Shown here piece after piece: positions 60,687 to 64,000 of a stretch of 64,000 nt of DNA. The first letter of the stretch is position 1, and each line of letters opens with the position of its first letter. The notes under the pieces were generated by a model. The model was not told the DNA's origin, did no database searches, and worked only from the letters and a program-made list of their open reading frames with translations. Origin of the DNA: Bugula neritina (taxonomy: Eukaryota; Bryozoa; Gymnolaemata; Cheilostomatida; Bugulidae); assembly GCA_964035545.1 (NCBI GenBank), contig OZ037767.1, positions 26,645,628 through 26,709,627 on the forward strand. The letters are read 5' to 3'. Position numbers and translations under genes: made by a program.

Positions 60687-61758
60687 ATGGCGTTTGTACC
60701 AAAAAGCACTGGAGATGCAAAGATTAGACGAAAGGTACGTAAACACAAATTATGAGTTATCAGTTATGAAAACTTCTCTTTAGTTAAATAAACTGATAAT
60801 ATTTTATTTAACCTAAAATGTTAGTAATTAGAAAGGAGTAAAATTGGCTATTATCGAAATGTTTTTATTGTGAATTCTTATTTTACAGATAAACAAGCCT
60901 TTGGTAGAAAAGAAAAGAAGGGATAGAATTAATAATTATCTTGGTGAGTTGCACGAACTACTGACTGAAACGGATAAGTCTACACCATCAAGCAAGCTAG
61001 AAAAAGCCGATATTCTACAAATGGCTGTACATCACATTAGAAAGTTAAAACAAAAGTTGAGAGCCAAAGTAATAGGTGAGTGGAGTATAGAGTATATAGC
61101 CTACAGCTGGCTCTACATTAAGGATAGATGTGTAGTCATTATAGAACAAAGAGATTGGCTAGCACACTAAGTATTAACTTCTAAAAAATATAAGCTACAC
61201 AGCTATTTGCCTACAAGTGTAATTAATAATAATTTGTCATTCAGCATAATTTCCATACAGTTCTCGGTTAATCAAGATTCATCAACATAATACACAACAA
61301 TATGTGTGTGATCCACTGTGCATGTTTCAGTTATGTTTCTTAAACCAGTGTGTAATCTTACTAATGCAACTCTCAATTTCTTTATAGAATGTGGAGAGGA
61401 TTCTATGAGCTTAGAACAAATGAACAGATTGGGGCTTCTTCAACAAGACCCGCCTATTGTAAATTCTGGACTTGTTTTCCCCAATACCCTACAGATCAGA
61501 ATACCTAGTCCATCAGTTAGTCCTACACATAGCATTGGCTCGACTGGATACCCCTCCCCAACTCCTAGTCTACCAGGAAACTCTCAGTCTATATCGGATA
61601 GCACACCTAGCCATTTTCTACTTCCTCCTTTGCACAGAGTAGATAACTCCAACATGTATCTCTATACTAACAATGTTATGCCAAATACTATTGGAGTACA
61701 GGACAATAAATTTCACCACAGGGATATGAATACCACCAAGGTGTGGAGACCTTGGTAA
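60687..61758 (+). CDS. hes: Hes-type bHLH repressor with WRPW
   Basis: Nuclear repressor, typically a Notch target, that recruits Groucho/TLE. 201 aa; exons 60687-60734, 60889-61075, 61388-61758, all in phase. The bHLH (about residues 17-75) has the Hes-specific proline in its basic region, KPLVEKKRRDRINNYL, and helix 2 SKLEKADILQMAVHHIRKLK. A Ser/Pro/Thr-rich region follows (PSPSVSPTHS, YPSPTPSLPG). The protein ends exactly in VWRPW, the Groucho-binding tetrapeptide. No convincing Orange domain is seen between bHLH and tail; only ECGEDSMSLEQMNRLGLL separates them. The upstream CSL and TATA elements support Notch control. AATAAA follows at 61846. Confidence 0.96.
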
Positions 61759-61845
61759 TGTACACTGTGTCATGGTTTCAAAACTTATTATATATTTTTT
61801 TCAAAATATGCACCACTTCTATTATTTTAGCTGTCATTTGCTCAG

Positions 61846-61851
61846 AATAAA
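61846..61851 (+). terminator. polyadenylation signal AATAAA of Hes
   Basis: Canonical hexamer about 90 bp after the Hes stop. Confidence 0.6.
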
Positions 61852-62068
61852 TATTAATATCAAATGTCTAATATTCAGTTGAGTTTATAATGTAACAAAC
61901 AAAATCAAAATTTATATTATAACAAAACCTAAGTAAATATAATATAGCAACTGCACATTTAGAACATACATATATACAATTATTTTACAAGTTGATATTA
62001 TAAATATAATACATTCAAAATACCAGTCTATTGCAAAGCAATCTATCAAGTTTTTAGAGTATTATGTT

Positions 62069-62530
62069 TCAAGAAGTCATTGATGTAGTGTAAATATTAG
62101 TAGTGTCAGCTACAACTGTCATGTTACCAGTGGTAACTCCACAAGGTGCTACAGCACTGCCATCTGCTGTCACAGCATGCGTATCTACTAACACCCCATG
62201 AGTGACAACTTCCTCAGGTGCTAGTGTGATTTCGTCAGTAATAACTTCTCCAGGCTCCACAGTTGCGTCACCTTCCATAATTCCTTCAGTAACAACCTCT
62301 CCATTCATAATGACTGTTGTGCCACCAGTGACATATTCAGCAGGTGCTTCTATAACTCTTTCAGTGACAACTTCTCCAGGTGTCAGTGTAGCATCGTCAC
62401 TGACAAGTTCGCCAGACACTACAGTAACTCCCTCCGCCATACCACCAGAGCTTAGTGACACCAAAACTTGTGTAACTTCACTGGCATTCATTGAGCCATC
62501 CACTGTAATCATAGCCTGAATATTACTCAT
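62069..62530 (-). CDS. hypothetical acidic repeat protein (153 aa)
   Basis: Single open frame from ATG at 62530; an in-frame TGA lies just upstream, so this ATG is likely the start if the gene is real. The sequence is poor in basic residues and built from loose repeats of about 16-20 residues with the core (T/E)PGEVVT(E/D): LTPGEVVTERVIEAP, MNGEVVTEGIMEGD, VEPGEVITDEI, LAPEEVVTHGV. No signal peptide, membrane segment or known domain. The composition (Thr, Val, Glu, Gly) contrasts with chance ORFs in this AT-rich DNA. It may be a full small gene or one exon of a larger one. Function not assigned. Confidence 0.5.
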   Translation of the reverse strand: MSNIQAMITVDGSMNASEVTQVLVSLSSGGMAEGVTVVSGELVSDDATLTPGEVVTERVIEAPAEYVTGGTTVIMNGEVVTEGIMEGDATVEPGEVITDEITLAPEEVVTHGVLVDTHAVTADGSAVAPCGVTTGNMTVVADTTNIYTTSMTS

Positions 62531-63711
62531 GTAATATTCACAGACAACTCACCGCTACACAGCATATTTCTATACACTAACTAAATACACGTGTATATAT
62601 GATGGCGGATTTGTGTTAGTACGTGGAATGTTTAAAGCAAACTTTGAAAAACGAAGTTTCCGAGCACATCTGGCATTTAAAATCACTTATTATGAAGATG
62701 TCTAAAGAATGTATCGTGTGCTAACCAAAAAGGTTTTCACAAATTGCTGCCCATTGGCAATAGAAATAACAAAGAAAACTAGCTTGCAGATAATGGATCC
62801 GATAGTCAGAAACTAATGGAGCTGCCACACTACAGTCGTTTTCGAGGCTAAGCGTTGACCTCTGTGATGTCACAACTGTCTGATTTCTGATAGCAACTGT
62901 CAGTTTTTCGTGATGCGATGAAAGTTCGACATGTCGAACGCTCAACTTCAGTGTTCAGCCAATCACTTACTGGCAGGTTAGCCCTGATTGGTTAAATGTT
63001 TTTACGTATTTTACGAGCTACTAGCGAGCATTATTATTTGATTTGGTTCTTCGAAAACTATATTATTATTTCACTTTTAAAATAATTATGGTGAAGTTAT
63101 GTATGAAAATCCTAATAAATTATGACAATAAGTATTTATTAGATGAATTTGGCTGGATTTTATCTGCATATTTAGTTTCTCCAATTCGGCTGAATTTTAT
63201 TATCGTATTTAGTTCTTTAGGCTACTGAATGAGCTTGAATAAAGCTAGGTAATCTCATTAAATAAAGCTAGTAATTTTGAATAATTTAAGCTAGTCAATT
63301 AGAATAAAAATAACTAGTAAATCTTATTAAATTATGCTAGTAAATCTCAATGAATTGCGGTAAATTTGATTGCTGGTTACTGTGGATATTGCAAAAACTG
63401 AGTTATGACATTCCTATTGGTTTAAAAGTTTACTGCGGGGCTAGAGACAGTTAGCGTACATCGTTTGTAGTGAACTGTAGTGTGACCAGCAAAAAGTAGG
63501 AAGTGACGTTGAAGGTATGCGTGAGCAACTCCAAAATGGCCGACTGTAGTGTGGCATGGGCATAATGCTATGGTAACTTTTGATGTACTACTATATGCAT
63601 TAATATTTTAATGTGTTCAAATTGCATTGTGCACTATTATTCTACCAGGTAAGTTAGCGATGGTAAAATGATAAATTGAAAAGTAGAATACACAGTTTGA
63701 GTAATATCACC
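62531..63711. other. spacer with CCAAT-like words and simple repeats
   Basis: Contains CCAAT/ATTGG words (near 62959 and 62987) and an AATAAAGCTAGTAA-type repeat at about 63236-63365. No supported gene is seen; a 74-aa minus frame at 62721-62945 lacks family resemblance. Confidence 0.45.
63236..63365. repeat. imperfect repeat with AAGCTAGTAAT core
   Basis: About five variants of taaagctagtaatctcatta and similar words lie in 130 bp. Confidence 0.6.
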
Positions 63712-63871
63712 TTGGTGATTTCTGATTAACTCTTCCATCTGTTCCTGTGTAATAACTTGTCCAACAATATTATCGTTAGAAATTATCTCTCTTGTTATTG
63801 AGTCATGTGACACCATCTCACCAGTGCTTGCGTGCTGCATAATCACCGTGTGCTGGTTTGCTTCGTCATAC
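63712..63871 (-). CDS. internal exon of an unrecognised gene
   Basis: A candidate exon is bounded by an acceptor (CATTTTAG|TATGAC, exon from 63871) and a donor (CACCAAG|GTGATA, exon end 63712). It encodes YDEANQHTVIMQHAS, then MVSHDSITREII and VGQVITQEQMEELIRNHQ. It is Gln/Ile-rich and acidic, like the N-terminal regions of some zinc-finger factors, but no family can be named. Further exons would lie to the right of the window. Confidence 0.45.
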
Positions 63872-64000
63872 TAAAATGTAGAGGTATTACCAGAAGATAT
63901 ATTGAAGAATGAAAATTTATGAAACATAAATTAGAGTAACCAACAATGAGTAGGAACAGAAAGAGAGCAGCCGTGGTCTACGGGTTGGAGATCTTCTGTG

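Noticed and set aside
62721-62945. 74-aa minus-strand ORF
   Set aside because: No homologue recognised and no initiation or splice context; likely chance or promoter-region DNA.

Overview
The window is nuclear DNA from a non-vertebrate animal. It is AT-rich, its genes are interrupted by many short to medium GT-AG introns, the standard code is used, and the genes are animal-specific (Dishevelled, Hes with a C-terminal WRPW, aryl hydrocarbon receptor, FATP, LPCAT3). The clade cannot be settled by eye. The AHR argues against sponges and ctenophores if the usual view of that family's distribution holds. Nothing prokaryotic, viral or CRISPR-like is present.

Layout, left to right. (1) 1-3465 (+): last seven exons of Dishevelled, from the PDZ-DEP linker to the conserved C-terminus; the 5' part lies off the window. 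(2) 7145-7828 (+): intronless nicolin-1. (3) 8376-11006 (-): eight-exon Sox-like HMG-box gene. (4) 11432-11919 (+): two small overlapping ORFs of doubtful status. (5) 12070-16433 (+): complete seven-exon FATP/SLC27A acyl-CoA synthetase. (6) 16836-23726 (-): complete AHR (534 aa), including a 38-nt first coding exon. (7) 27672-30365 (-): AP-4 beta subunit that stops after the trunk. (8) 32748-37816 (+): complete 11-exon LPCAT3/MBOAT5. (9) about 39107-40767 (+): unrecognised single-pass membrane glycoprotein. (10) 41204-52845 (-): complete 23-exon UBE4B/Ufd2 U-box E4 ligase (1040 aa). (11) a 6-8 kb gene-poor stretch. (12) 60687-61758 (+): Hes-type repressor whose upstream DNA carries paired Su(H)/CSL sites, an Sp/KLF box and a TATA box. 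(13) 62069-62530 (-): single-exon repetitive acidic ORF. (14) about 63712-63871 (-): an exon of an unrecognised gene at the right edge.

Exon chains were built by hand. For Dsh, the HMG gene, FATP, AHR, AP-4 beta, LPCAT3, UBE4B and Hes every junction keeps phase, and each total length is a whole number of codons. The genes look like unrelated neighbours (signalling, lipid metabolism, trafficking, ubiquitin) rather than a cluster.

The most unusual signal is a set of intronic tandem repeats that begin at, or within a few bases of, a splice site. In several cases the repeat unit contains the splice site itself. The clearest is about 20 copies of a 28-bp unit in UBE4B intron 10: each copy repeats the exon-10 end plus its GTAAGT donor. 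Similar arrays touch donors or acceptors elsewhere in UBE4B and in AHR, AP4B and FATP. I have not found this described under a name I know. It may reflect a local mutational process that seeds minisatellites at splice junctions.
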